DNA of 64,000 nucleotides from Paenibacillus donghaensis (GTDB lineage Bacteria; Bacillota; Bacilli; Paenibacillales; Paenibacillaceae): NCBI RefSeq assembly GCF_002192415.1, contig NZ_CP021780.1, positions 744,001-808,000 on the forward strand, written 5' to 3'. The translations under genes were made by a program, and so were the position numbers. Shown here piece after piece: positions 15,346 through 23,453 of the stretch (its first letter is position 1; every line of letters begins with the position of its first letter). The notes under the pieces are model-generated. The model searched no databases. It was not told the DNA's origin and was given only the letters and a program-made list of their open reading frames with translations.

Positions 15346-18174
15346 ATGACTACACAAGCTGAATGGCCCTTCCAGCAGCATGATCTGCCTCTGGACGAAC
15401 GGGTGCGCGACCTGCTGTCCCGCCTTACCCTGGATGAGAAAATAGCCCAGATCCCGCAATATCAAGCGGCTGTCGAGCGTTTAAACGTAGGCGCTTACAA
15501 ACATGGGACGGAGGCGGCCCACGGGATTTCCTGGCTGGGCAAAGCGACCTCCTTTCCACAGCCAAGCGGCTTGGCCTGCACCTGGAACCCGCAGCTGATG
15601 AAGGAGATTGGTGCGGCGATTGGGGATGAAGCCAGAGCTTTTTATCGGAAGAATCCGACGGTCAACGGCCTGACCCTATGGGCACCTACCGTGGACATGG
15701 AGCGCGACCCGCGCTGGGGCAGAACCGAGGAAGCTTACGGCGAGGACCCGCAGCTGACCGGACAGCTGAGCACGGCTCTCGTGCAGGGCATTCAGGGAGA
15801 CCATCCAGTTTATCTGAAAGCGGTAGCAACGCTGAAGCATTTCCTGGGCAACAACAACGAAATCGACCGTGGACATTGCTCGGCCAGCATCGATCCGCGA
15901 AATATGCGCGAGTATTATCTGGAGGCGTTCAAGCCTGCGTTCCGTGAGGGCGGAGCACAGTCGATGATGACAGCCTACAACTCCGTGAACGGCGTTCCCG
16001 TCATTCTTCATCCGGCGGTGATGGACGTTGTCAAAGGCGAGTGGGAAATGGACGGTTTCATTGTGAGCGATGCCGGAGACTTGTTCGGGATTGTCAAGGA
16101 CCATAAATATTACGAATCGTTCGCCCAATCGATGGCGGAATCGATCAAGAACGGGATCGACAGCGTGACCGAAGAGACGGAAGAGACGATCAAGGTGGTA
16201 CGTGAAGCCGTGGAGCAGGGGCTGCTGACGGAAGCGGATCTGGACAAAGCGCTGTTCAACACGTTCCGTGTCCGTTTCAGGCTGGGCGAATTTGATCCGG
16301 CCGAGCTGAATCCGTATGCCGCCATCGATGACTCGGTGATTCTCAGCAGCAAGCATGGCGAGTTGTCCCTGGAAGCAGCCAAACAATCGATCGTATTACT
16401 GAAAAATGACAACTCGGTTCTGCCGCTCAGCGCAGCCAAGCTGTCCAAGGTTGCGATTATTGGCCCGCTTGGCGATGAGGCCTTCCGGGATTGGTATTCC
16501 GGCACCCAGCCGTATGCGGTCACTCCGCTGCAAGGGATAAGCAAGAAGCTGCGGGGCAAACAGGTTACTTTTGAGAGCGGTGCGGATGATATCCTTCTGA
16601 CCTCGGCAGCAGACGCCAAAGCACTAGGCATCATTGGTGAGGAAGGCAAGCTGGCTGTGATTCATGCCACAGAGTCCCATGGAGAGATGTTCGCGCATAC
16701 CGCTTGGGGCTGGAACAGCCATATTCTGAAATCTTCCAGCTGTGGAGAATATGTGAGCCTAAATGAAGCGGAGCAGCTGGCCGCCTCCTCGAAGGAGATC
16801 TATGGCTGGTACGTCAAGGAATGCCTGAATCTGGTGCCTGAAGGAGAAGACAAGGTCTCGCTGCGTACGTGGAATGACAAGCCGATCCATGTAGATCCGG
16901 AGAACGGCACGCTGCGTGTGATAGAAGCGAATGCGCCGGCAGAGAAGTCTGTGTTCAACAAGACGATTGTTAAGAACGGCCTGGAGGCCGCAGTAGCAGC
17001 GGCGAAGGCTGCCGATACAGCTGTAGTGTTCGTGGGTAACCATCCACTGCTGAATGGCAAGGAGGAGATTGACAGACCGGATATTGTGCTGGCAGAAGAG
17101 CAGGAGCAACTGGTAAAAGCAGTCTATGCCGCCAACCCGAATACGGTTGTGGTCATCGTCGGCAGCTATCCGATCTCCTCATCCTGGATCGACGAGCATA
17201 TTCCGGCGGTCGTGTATACCTCCCACAGCGGACAGGAGCTGGGTAACGCCGTGGCTGATGTGCTGTTCGGGGATTACAGCCCTTCGGGCAAGCTCAATAT
17301 GACCTGGTATCGTTCGGTAGAGCAATTGCCTGCGCTGCTGGACTACGACATTATTCAGGGCAAAAGAACTTATATGTACTTTGACGGCGAGCCGCTGTAT
17401 CCGTTTGGTCATGGCTTGAGTTATGCGGAGCTGTCCTACGCGGATCTCCAGCTTAGTTCCACGAAGCTGGAAGCCGATGGAACGCTGAACCTTAGCGTCC
17501 AAGTCAGCAACACATCAGCCATCGATGCGGACGAGGTTGTTCAACTCTACGTGCAGGCGCTGGAATCGCGGGTAACACGTCCGCTGAAACAGCTGAAAGG
17601 CTTCAAGAAGATCCATCTTGCTGCAGGTCAATCGCTAACGGTGGAGTTCATCCTGCCTGCAGGCGAGCTGGCCTTCTGGGATGTGACGCGTGAGCAATAT
17701 TGTGTGGAGCCGGGAGAATACCGGATTGTAATCGGCCGCTCCTCGGCGGATGTGCAGCTCGAAGGACGTATTACCGTGACAGGAGACGCCATTCCGCCGC
17801 GTAATCTCTTCGTTGAAACTCCGGCAGAGAATTATGACGGCTATCATCAGGTGTATCTGGATGAATGCAAGGCGGGCGGAGCCTCGATCCACCCGGCTGC
17901 CGAAGGTGCCTGGATCACCTTCAAGGATGTGCAGTTTGAGGAAGGCGCAGCACAGTTCACTGCACGGGTATCCTCTGCCACAGGCGGCAGCATCGAGATC
18001 CGCACCGGCCGCCCGGACGGGGAATTAGCCGGAACCGTAGCCGTTCCTTCCACAGGTCAGCTGCAGCAGTGGGAACAGGTGAATGGAGAAGTCCGGATTT
18101 CTTCCGGAAGAACGGACATCTACTTGGTCCTCGGCGGCGAGATTCTGCTCAGCCGCTTCCAGTTTAATCACTAA
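15346..18174 (+). CDS. Glycoside hydrolase family 3 (beta-glucosidase/xylosidase)
   Basis: A 942-residue GH3 enzyme without a signal peptide, so probably cytoplasmic. The N-terminal barrel holds DMERDPRWGRTEEAYGEDP, LKHFLGNNNEIDRG and FIVSDAGDLFG, where Asp242 is the expected nucleophile. The alpha/beta sandwich holds KQSIVLLKND and an insert of about 130 residues (near 435-550). An FN3-like domain begins near 710. The last ~120 residues (LFVETPAENYDGYHQVYLDE onward) look like a CBM6-type carbohydrate-binding module. Xylosidase or glucosidase specificity cannot be decided by eye. AAGGAG sits 13 nt before the ATG, a long spacing. Confidence 0.85.
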   Translation: MTTQAEWPFQQHDLPLDERVRDLLSRLTLDEKIAQIPQYQAAVERLNVGAYKHGTEAAHGISWLGKATSFPQPSGLACTWNPQLMKEIGAAIGDEARAFYRKNPTVNGLTLWAPTVDMERDPRWGRTEEAYGEDPQLTGQLSTALVQGIQGDHPVYLKAVATLKHFLGNNNEIDRGHCSASIDPRNMREYYLEAFKPAFREGGAQSMMTAYNSVNGVPVILHPAVMDVVKGEWEMDGFIVSDAGDLFGIVKDHKYYESFAQSMAESIKNGIDSVTEETEETIKVVREAVEQGLLTEADLDKALFNTFRVRFRLGEFDPAELNPYAAIDDSVILSSKHGELSLEAAKQSIVLLKNDNSVLPLSAAKLSKVAIIGPLGDEAFRDWYSGTQPYAVTPLQGISKKLRGKQVTFESGADDILLTSAADAKALGIIGEEGKLAVIHATESHGEMFAHTAWGWNSHILKSSSCGEYVSLNEAEQLAASSKEIYGWYVKECLNLVPEGEDKVSLRTWNDKPIHVDPENGTLRVIEANAPAEKSVFNKTIVKNGLEAAVAAAKAADTAVVFVGNHPLLNGKEEIDRPDIVLAEEQEQLVKAVYAANPNTVVVIVGSYPISSSWIDEHIPAVVYTSHSGQELGNAVADVLFGDYSPSGKLNMTWYRSVEQLPALLDYDIIQGKRTYMYFDGEPLYPFGHGLSYAELSYADLQLSSTKLEADGTLNLSVQVSNTSAIDADEVVQLYVQALESRVTRPLKQLKGFKKIHLAAGQSLTVEFILPAGELAFWDVTREQYCVEPGEYRIVIGRSSADVQLEGRITVTGDAIPPRNLFVETPAENYDGYHQVYLDECKAGGASIHPAAEGAWITFKDVQFEEGAAQFTARVSSATGGSIEIRTGRPDGELAGTVAVPSTGQLQQWEQVNGEVRISSGRTDIYLVLGGEILLSRFQFNH

Positions 18175-18216
18175 GCTAAAGCGGCATGCAATTAGCTGTG
18201 AAGCCTTCTATTTGAC

Positions 18217-18262
18217 GCAGAAACGGTTGCCCTTCCTTAGAGGAGAAGGCAGCCGTTTCTGC
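18217..18262. repeat. Dispersed stem-loop repeat, copy 1
   Basis: GCAGAAACGGTTGCC and a matching right arm ending GCCGTTTCTGC form a long hairpin after the GH3 stop. The sequence CCTTCTATTT lies just upstream. The same element recurs at 22871-22920 and 39388-39435. Here it may also work as the terminator of the GH3 gene. Confidence 0.7.
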
Positions 18263-18294
18263 TTATTTAATGGCTCTTTGTTCCCGCTACAAAA

Positions 18295-18471
18295 GCCCAC
18301 CCAGCATTTCACGTGCAGAACTTAGATGAAATGCGTGAATATCTGCGTCAGAATAATATTCAAGTAATTGATGATGAAGCACGGGCAGATGAAGAGGGGG
18401 GAGAACGCTTCTATTTAAAAGCCCCTTTTGGACCGAGTCTTGAAATAGATGCAAAAGTGGTTACTACTTAG
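18295..18471 (+). pseudogene. C-terminal remnant of a VOC/glyoxalase-family protein
   Basis: The frame reads AHPAFHVQNLDEMREYLRQN then DDEARADEEGGERFYLKAPF and SLEI. This is the last part of a vicinal-oxygen-chelate domain, with the FY..PFG...E end motif. There is no start codon or ribosome binding site and the N-terminal half is missing. The 3' end runs directly into the type A element at 18460, which supplies the stop codon. Confidence 0.6.
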
Positions 18472-18757
18472 GACCCTGCGACACTCCAAGCCCTTGAACT
18501 AGGTAACCTGCATTTTAGCGGACCGTATAGCCCCTATTTCCTCCTATCTGCGATCTTTTGAAGTCTTACGGACCGTATAGCCCCTAAGTCGTCAAAACAG
18601 GCTCAAAAGCGAGGGTTTTCTGTGATATAGAGGCTCCTGGGTCCGTTAATCCTGCAAAACGGCCTATGTACAGCAAATAGAGGCTCCTGAGTCCGCAACC
18701 GTCTGAAATCGAAGTGAGGGTTACGAGCGAAGAGGGCTAGGGGACCTAAGTAGTAAC
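18460..18757. mobile_element. Type A MITE-like element, copy A1
   Basis: A 298-bp element bounded by GTTACTACTTAGGACCC and the inverted GGGACCTAAGTAGTAAC (one mismatch in 17). It is flanked by a perfect 8-bp duplication CAAAAGTG (18452-18459 and 18758-18765). Inside are four copies of a motif of about 22 bp (AAATAGAGGCTCCTGAGTCCGC), two in each orientation. It has no coding capacity. It lies in what was the loop of a type B hairpin. Copy A2 at 59301 is the near-identical reverse complement. Confidence 0.85.
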
Positions 18758-18941
18758 CAAAAGTGCATCTAATTTGCTGATTTTTTCCACTTTGGAGTAA
18801 ATAGTTGCAATATCGCACTTAATCGCCTCCTATCAGAGGTTTCAGTTGAAATTAGTTGCACATTCGCATCTATTTGGTTAAACGTTCCGGAGTAACCTTC
18901 TAAATCTTCGCTGAGACCTAAACTGAGAACTAAGCAGTAAC
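18758..18941. mobile_element. Truncated type B MITE-like element, copy B4
   Basis: This is the right part of a type B element, ending in CTAAGCAGTAAC (inverse of GTTACTGCTTAG). It carries hairpin motifs such as AAATTAGTTGCACATTCGCA. Element A1 sits at its left edge. If A1 and one copy of its target duplication are removed, TAGATGCAAAAGTGCATCTA is restored as an intact type B hairpin. The outer left end of B4 is gone, replaced by the VOC relic. Confidence 0.65.
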
Positions 18942-19151
18942 CCGATCTCACCCTATACGTAGGTTACCATCAGGAAATCGGGCGTTAATAACGATCGTAA
19001 GAACCCTACATATTCGCAGCGGGCTTCATTCACAAATAGCAAACGCTGATTTTGGTTTTGAGCCTATTTAATCTGAATACGGCAAATAACCCGCAAGGCC
19101 TCTTACCCCGGGTTGTTTGCTGTTCTACTGTTGACATCGCCTCACAGGGGA

Positions 19152-19490
19152 TCAATCCCCGCCACCGCCGCCGCCGTCTCCACCGCCAGAGTCTCCGCCG
19201 CCACTGTCCCCGCCCCAGCTTCCTCCGCTGTCATGGCCGGGAGAGTGAGTAGGGCTTGGGCTGTGATCATGATGGTGGTGATGGTGCGAATCGCCCGAGC
19301 CGTTGTGTTTGGCTGAAGATCCACTATCACTATACATATCCATCCCTGAAGCGCCTATAAAGGAGCTGTCATACCCGTCATTATTTCTGTGACGGTTCCG
19401 GTTTCTGCCCACCTTCTTGCGCGTATCCCGCAGAATAAGCTGCACCACAATGTATACAAACACTATCACAAATATAAGTCCGATTCCCAT
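19152..19490 (-). CDS. Small membrane protein with Gly/His/Ser-rich tail
   Basis: A 112-residue protein. One N-terminal transmembrane helix (GLIFVIVFVYIVVQLIL) is followed by a basic stretch (RKKVGRNRNRHRNN), then a low-complexity tail with six consecutive histidines and a glycine-rich end (GGGDGGGGGGD). Such tails occur in secreted-side linkers and metal-binding segments; the function is unknown. AGGAGG lies 9 nt before the ATG on the minus strand, which supports it as a real gene. The 18942-19151 stretch beside it holds nothing recognised. Confidence 0.6.
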   Translation of the reverse strand: MGIGLIFVIVFVYIVVQLILRDTRKKVGRNRNRHRNNDGYDSSFIGASGMDMYSDSGSSAKHNGSGDSHHHHHHDHSPSPTHSPGHDSGGSWGGDSGGGDSGGGDGGGGGGD

Positions 19491-19599
19491 GGGAACATGC
19501 CTCCTGGTATTGAATTGATCCTGCGCACAGTCACCTAAATTGTACCATACAATTGCAGAAGTGAACCTGATAAATACAGAAAATCCAGCTATATAAGAG

Positions 19600-19684
19600 G
19601 AACTTAAGAATGAAGCAGCAATTTTGGCAGACAGCCTGTTGTATAAGATCTTCTACCAATTCCGGATGTAACATTCTTAAGTTC
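19600..19684. repeat. 13-bp inverted repeat enclosing 59 bp
   Basis: GAACTTAAGAATG (19600-19612) and CATTCTTAAGTTC (19672-19684) are perfect inverses. The enclosed sequence has no gene. It could be a small element or a regulatory structure preceding the oxidoreductase relic. Confidence 0.6.
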
Positions 19685-19735
19685 ACATTCTATATATGTT
19701 ATATTCTGTTATATTACCCGAAGGGAAGTGTCCTC

Positions 19736-19836
19736 ATGTTGGCAGCAGTGATTGAGAAGTACGGCAAGCCGAACGTGTTAGTGATTCGGGAGATGCCGGG
19801 ACGGTGCGTGGCAAAGTAATCATTGAGCTGCCGTGA
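19736..19836 (+). pseudogene. Quinone oxidoreductase (MDR family) end-to-end remnant
   Basis: The ATG opens MLAAVIEKYGKPNVLVIREM, the typical N-terminus of zinc-type quinone oxidoreductases. Then, one frame over, TVRGKVIIELP followed by a stop matches the family's C-terminal strand. About 300 internal codons are missing. An AAGGGAAG ribosome binding site remains. Confidence 0.55.
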
Positions 19837-19922
19837 AGGTGCAGGGAAGGAGATATTCCGACTGGGAAAATAGTATAGCTGCTGTTTAAAGTGGAAACTC
19901 AAGGAGAATCATCAGGATGAAT

Positions 19923-20777
19923 CTAGGGGATCAGGATCATCAGATCCTGCTTCTCCAGATAGTGGAAGCTGTTCGATAAGCTAGTGTACTCAGCAAGAAT
20001 GCGCTGTTGGCGGATATCGTGGAGCAGCACATGCCCCTCAGCGAAATATTGGGTAAGCACAGCCTCATCATTCGCGAAACGGATCATCCGTTCAGGTGAC
20101 GTAGAGAACAGCTTCTCCCCGGTCTGCACGTTATGGAGATCGACGGAGCAGTCCCCACAGATAACACCAAGCGGCGTTCCGGCATTGGAGAATATGCGGC
20201 CGGAACCGGCTGGCATAGATACGTCATCAGCTTCCGCCGCAGTCTTATCTGCAAGGATGGCATGAGTCTGTGCTTCCAGGTCAACCAGCAGATAGTGTGA
20301 GATACGGGACTTATCGCCCCGAGCCGGATATGGCAAGGTGGGGATGCCTACCTTCAGCAGACGATCGCTGAGTCCTATAAGCTCCAGCCTCCATAATCCT
20401 GAGGCCTCACGGCTGACTTCGGCGGAATCTTCGATGCTCAGCGTATACACCTTGCGGGTACTCATGCTGCGGCAATCGAGCTGGTGAATCGTGATTTCGG
20501 CCAGAAGGCCCGTCCACTGGATATAGGCATAATAGATGCTGTTCTCTGAATTAGGTTGGCTTTCCAGATAGACGTATGGTTCGTAGGCGAAATACTGGCT
20601 GGTCTGATGGACGAAATCATATTTGAGCACGCCGGCCTGAAATCCTGACTCGAAGCTGATATCGGGGTCGTCTTCGCTCCTGCGGCCCACTGTGAAGACA
20701 GCATATTGATCATCGATGGTGATGTCGGAGTAGAGCACAAATTGCTGCTCATAACCTCTGATATATTGAATTTGAAT
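19923..20777 (-). CDS. Hypothetical protein with probable ATT start
   Basis: No family recognised. The protein is 284 residues if started at ATT, soluble, rich in beta strands and repeated Y/V-containing blades, so a propeller-like fold is possible. The first ATG/GTG in frame (GTG at 20738) has no ribosome binding site. AAGGAGGGG on the minus strand (20784-20792) lies 8 nt before an in-frame ATT at 20775-20777, which adds (M)QIQYIRGYEQQF. An ATT start is rare and usually keeps expression low. It stands alone between a relic and the divergent guanidine-exporter operon. Confidence 0.6.
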   Translation of the reverse strand: MQIQYIRGYEQQFVLYSDITIDDQYAVFTVGRRSEDDPDISFESGFQAGVLKYDFVHQTSQYFAYEPYVYLESQPNSENSIYYAYIQWTGLLAEITIHQLDCRSMSTRKVYTLSIEDSAEVSREASGLWRLELIGLSDRLLKVGIPTLPYPARGDKSRISHYLLVDLEAQTHAILADKTAAEADDVSMPAGSGRIFSNAGTPLGVICGDCSVDLHNVQTGEKLFSTSPERMIRFANDEAVLTQYFAEGHVLLHDIRQQRILAEYTSLSNSFHYLEKQDLMILIP

Positions 20778-20940
20778 GGTAATCCCCTCCTTGTTATGAG
20801 TTATACTCTATGCCTGTGCAATGGTTGCGTGTGGTGCAGGGCAGAGGACGGTTTAGCAGGGGGTTGCCGAGATTATGAAATAAAAGGTTTGCGTTTCTCG
20901 CCGTACTTTGCTAGCATACGAAGTAATATAATTATCAATT

Positions 20941-21040
20941 AGTTTCCTAGGGTTCCGTTGCCGTTGGCAGGTCTGGTCCGAGGGGAAACACGCGGATAGT
21001 CTTATCCGTGTCTACACGGAGGGACAAAAGCCCGGGAGGA
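20941..21040 (+). promoter_or_regulatory. Guanidine-I (ykkC) riboswitch
   Basis: The ykkC-motif landmarks are present in order: CTAGGGTTCCG, GGTCTGGTCCGAGGG, a variable hairpin (ACGCGGATA...TATCCGTGT), and ACACGGAGGGACAAAAGCCC followed by GGGAGG. The class binds guanidinium and turns on export genes. The downstream SMR pair is the classic guanidinium exporter, so sequence and context agree. The final ACAAAAGCCCGGGAGG overlaps the terminator stem, giving the expected switch. Confidence 0.92.
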
Positions 21041-21075
21041 ATCGTCAGCTGACGATTACCTTCCGGGCTTTTTTT
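21028..21075 (+). terminator. Riboswitch expression-platform terminator
   Basis: AAGCCCGGGAGG pairs with CCTTCCGGGCTT around an inner ATCGTCAGCTGACGAT hairpin and is followed by seven Ts. It shares its left arm with the riboswitch core, so ligand binding should prevent it. Confidence 0.88.
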
Positions 21076-21102
21076 GCGAGATACCAGGAGGAGGAAGTCA
21101 AG

Positions 21103-21447
21103 ATGAGAACAAACATAGAATGGATCAAAGTAGCTGTCGCTGCGGGATTTGAGGTCCTATGGGCCATGGGTCTGAAGCATGCGTCCACTCCCTGGGAATG
21201 GGGGATTACAGCGGTGGCCATCTTGATCAGCTTCTACGGACTGATTTCCGCCTCAGCCAAGCTGCCGGTAGGTACGGTATATTCGGTTTTTGTGGGGCTG
21301 GGGACTATGGGGACGATGTTTGCCGATATGTTGTGGTTCGGAGAAGATTTTAAATGGATCAAGCTTGTGCTGGTCGGGATTCTGCTGGTTGGCGTGATGG
21401 GTCTCAAAAAAGTAACGGCAGAACCTGAAGCAAAGGAGGAGAGTTAA
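21103..21447 (+). CDS. gdnC: SMR guanidinium exporter subunit 1 (YkkC type)
   Basis: A 114-residue small multidrug resistance protein with four helices. The conserved membrane Glu is in AAGFEVLWAMGLKHA, and LPVGTVYSVFVGLGT is the SMR helix 3 signature. It closely follows B. subtilis YkkC in pattern. Pairs of this type (YkkC/YkkD, now GdnC/GdnD) exchange guanidinium for protons. Its place right after a guanidine-I riboswitch makes the substrate assignment strong. Its stop and the next ATG are one base apart. Confidence 0.9.
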   Translation: MRTNIEWIKVAVAAGFEVLWAMGLKHASTPWEWGITAVAILISFYGLISASAKLPVGTVYSVFVGLGTMGTMFADMLWFGEDFKWIKLVLVGILLVGVMGLKKVTAEPEAKEES

Positions 21448-21448
21448 T

Positions 21449-21763
21449 ATGGCGTGGATCTATCTGCTTGTAGCCGGAGGGTTCGAGGTGTTCGGGGTAT
21501 CGATGATTCACAGCTTAAATAAAGCGCGCAACTGGCGGTCCATCGGTATGATTAGCCTTGGCTTTGGGGGCAGCTTCCTGTTTCTTACGCTTGCCATGCA
21601 GACGCTGCCGATGAGTACGGCTTATGCCTTGTGGACGGGAATTGGCGCGTCCGGCGGGGCGGTGCTGGGAATGCTGCGGTATGGAGAAGCACGTGATCTG
21701 CGGCGTATCCTCTATATTGTGATGATTCTTGGAGCGGCAGTCGGACTCAAGCTGGTGGCTTGA
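21449..21763 (+). CDS. gdnD: SMR guanidinium exporter subunit 2 (YkkD type)
   Basis: A 104-residue four-helix SMR protein. The conserved Glu is in VAGGFEVFGVSMIH; LPMSTAYALWTGIGASGGA is the YkkD-like helix 3. It probably forms an antiparallel heterodimer with the preceding subunit. Both genes are controlled by the upstream guanidine riboswitch. Confidence 0.9.
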   Translation: MAWIYLLVAGGFEVFGVSMIHSLNKARNWRSIGMISLGFGGSFLFLTLAMQTLPMSTAYALWTGIGASGGAVLGMLRYGEARDLRRILYIVMILGAAVGLKLVA

Positions 21764-21884
21764 TCCGGCAGCTTCCTGTTTCAACGAGTATAGAAGCGTT
21801 TAAATTAGATGAAAATGAATATTGACGTTTACATATATTTTTAGCGCTTATCCAGTAACCTATTCGTTGAAGGAGATTAGTGAT

Positions 21885-22784
21885 ATGAACAGATTGAAAG
21901 AAACCGATTATGCAGAAATAGCCCAAGTAAACCGGGCAAACCGGATTACTCTTTCCGACGGAACCTCCGTAGCGCGGATCGGGCAAGGGACATGGAATAT
22001 GGGAGACCGAAACTCTGGCAGAGCCGAAGAAATAGCGGCGTTGAAGCTGGGCGTCGAGCTGGGTATGGACCTGATTGACACGGCAGAAATGTATGGAGAG
22101 GGACGCTCGGAGCTGCTGGTGGGTGAGGCGATCCGCGGCATCCGCGATCAGGTATTTCTGGTGTCCAAAGTATACCCGCACAATGCCGGAGGGGTGAATC
22201 TGGTCCGCAGCTGTGAAGAGAGTCTGAAGCGGCTGGGTACCGACCGGCTTGACTTGTATTTGCTGCACTGGAAGGGCAATATTCCGCTCGAAGAAACGGT
22301 GCGCGGCATGGAGCAGCTGGTGGCTGACGGCAAAATCGCCCGTTGGGGTGTATCGAATCTCGACACGGACGATATGAAGCAGCTGCTGAATATCGACGAC
22401 GGCACCCATTGCGCCACCAATCAGGTGCTCTACCACCTGGGCTCCAGGGGGATTGAGCACGATTTGCTGCCTTGGATGAGAGGGCAGAACATTCCGGCGA
22501 TGGCCTATTCCCCATTAGCCCAGGCAGGCTCCCTGCGCAAGGGACTGCTGGAGAATGAGACGGTGCTGGAAATTGCCGCCAAGCACCAGGCTGACCCGCT
22601 GCAGGTGATGCTGGCCTGGACCCTCCGCTCCGGCGATGTGATCGCCATTCCGAAGGCGGCGTCACCGGAGCATGCCGCTTGTAATGCAGCCGCCGGTCTG
22701 ATCACGCTTGCCGAGGAGGAGCTGTGGAAGCTGGACGATGCGTTCCCGGTTCCCTCCTGGAAGGTGCCGCTGGATATGATTTAA
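21885..22784 (+). CDS. Aldo/keto reductase
   Basis: A 299-residue TIM-barrel oxidoreductase. LIDTAEMYGEG carries the catalytic Asp and Tyr, VFLVSKVYP the Lys, and YLLHWKG the His. SPLAQAGSL and IAIPKAASPEHAACN are the NADP-binding region. The true start is ATG 21885 because AAGGAG precedes it by 9 nt. It is transcribed as a single gene, ending at a strong terminator. Substrate unknown. Confidence 0.88.
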   Translation: MNRLKETDYAEIAQVNRANRITLSDGTSVARIGQGTWNMGDRNSGRAEEIAALKLGVELGMDLIDTAEMYGEGRSELLVGEAIRGIRDQVFLVSKVYPHNAGGVNLVRSCEESLKRLGTDRLDLYLLHWKGNIPLEETVRGMEQLVADGKIARWGVSNLDTDDMKQLLNIDDGTHCATNQVLYHLGSRGIEHDLLPWMRGQNIPAMAYSPLAQAGSLRKGLLENETVLEIAAKHQADPLQVMLAWTLRSGDVIAIPKAASPEHAACNAAAGLITLAEEELWKLDDAFPVPSWKVPLDMI

Positions 22785-22790
22785 GCTGGA

Positions 22791-22817
22791 AACCCGCCAT
22801 TTTGGCGGGTTTTTTTG
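22791..22817 (+). terminator. Terminator of aldo/keto reductase gene
   Basis: AACCCGCC-ATTT-GGCGGGTT hairpin followed by a run of Ts, 6 bp after the stop codon. Confidence 0.9.
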
Positions 22818-22870
22818 TTGAAATATAAGAAATTATATGTTCTACATTATTATTTCTCCTTCTATTTTTC

Positions 22871-22920
22871 GCAGAAACGGATGCCGCCTCTTGCAGAGGA
22901 CGGCGAAGCCGTTTCTTCTT
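22871..22920. repeat. Dispersed stem-loop repeat, copy 2
   Basis: GCAGAAACGGATGCC...GAAGCCGTTTCTTCTT, preceded by CCTTCTATTT as in copy 1. Both arms and the central AGAGGA are shared with copies at 18217 and 39388. Confidence 0.7.
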
Positions 22921-22929
22921 AATTGGACT

Positions 22930-23135
22930 TAAACCTCAGGTTACTTGTAACACTGAGCGGACCTCATAGCCTCTATTTGTGCAATTTTGCTGCTGTACAC
23001 GGTTTTGCGGACACTATGGCTCTTAAAGCTTAGGTTTACCCTCCGAAATCCACCGATTTACTCGAATAGGGGCATCTGAGTCCGCAACAGTGGCAAAAAG
23101 CCAAGAAACGGACTAATAAGGGCTCCAGAGTCCGC
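22930..23135. mobile_element. Degenerate type A element
   Basis: Three to four degraded copies of the type A motif are visible (GCGGACCTCATAGCCTCTAT, GGGGCATCTGAGTCCGC, GGGCTCCAGAGTCCGC). Terminal repeats are barely recognisable (AGGTTACTTGTAAC at the left). It appears to be an old, decayed copy. Confidence 0.5.
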
Positions 23136-23400
23136 TCGACTACTGCGCCGATGCCCGGTGATGCTCCTGGGCCGCTCCGCCCACTTCTCCGATGCCCAGT
23201 GCCCTCCCTGATTCGGCTCTGCCTAATTCTCTGCTTATTTCCAACAAAATGCATTGAACTGGCTGTATTAGCTAATTATAACTTCATACGAAAGGTAGTG
23301 GTGAGGTGCTGTTTCCATATGCCCGCAGCGCCGTTTCACTTTCAAGCGGAGGCTACTGCAAGCCCGCAGCCGCTGTTTTTCCGCATGGCTGCAGGCTCTT
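23136..23400. other. Intergenic region upstream of mtl control region
   Basis: No gene recognised. It holds GC-rich sequence with no plausible ribosome binding site. Confidence 0.4.
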
Positions 23401-23401
23401 A

Positions 23402-23425
23402 AATGTTGTCAACATTGTTCATGCC
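23402..23425 (+). promoter_or_regulatory. Candidate MtlR site upstream of mtlA
   Basis: AATGTTG-T-CAACATT is a perfect 15-bp palindrome. The overlapping TTGTCA-N10-TGCCGA resembles, as I recall it, the B. subtilis MtlR box (TTGTCA-N9-TGCCAA). It is about 140 bp upstream of mtlA, and an MtlR-type activator is encoded in the operon. Confidence 0.45.
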
Positions 23426-23453
23426 GAAACCGCATTTTCAATTTGGTGACTTC

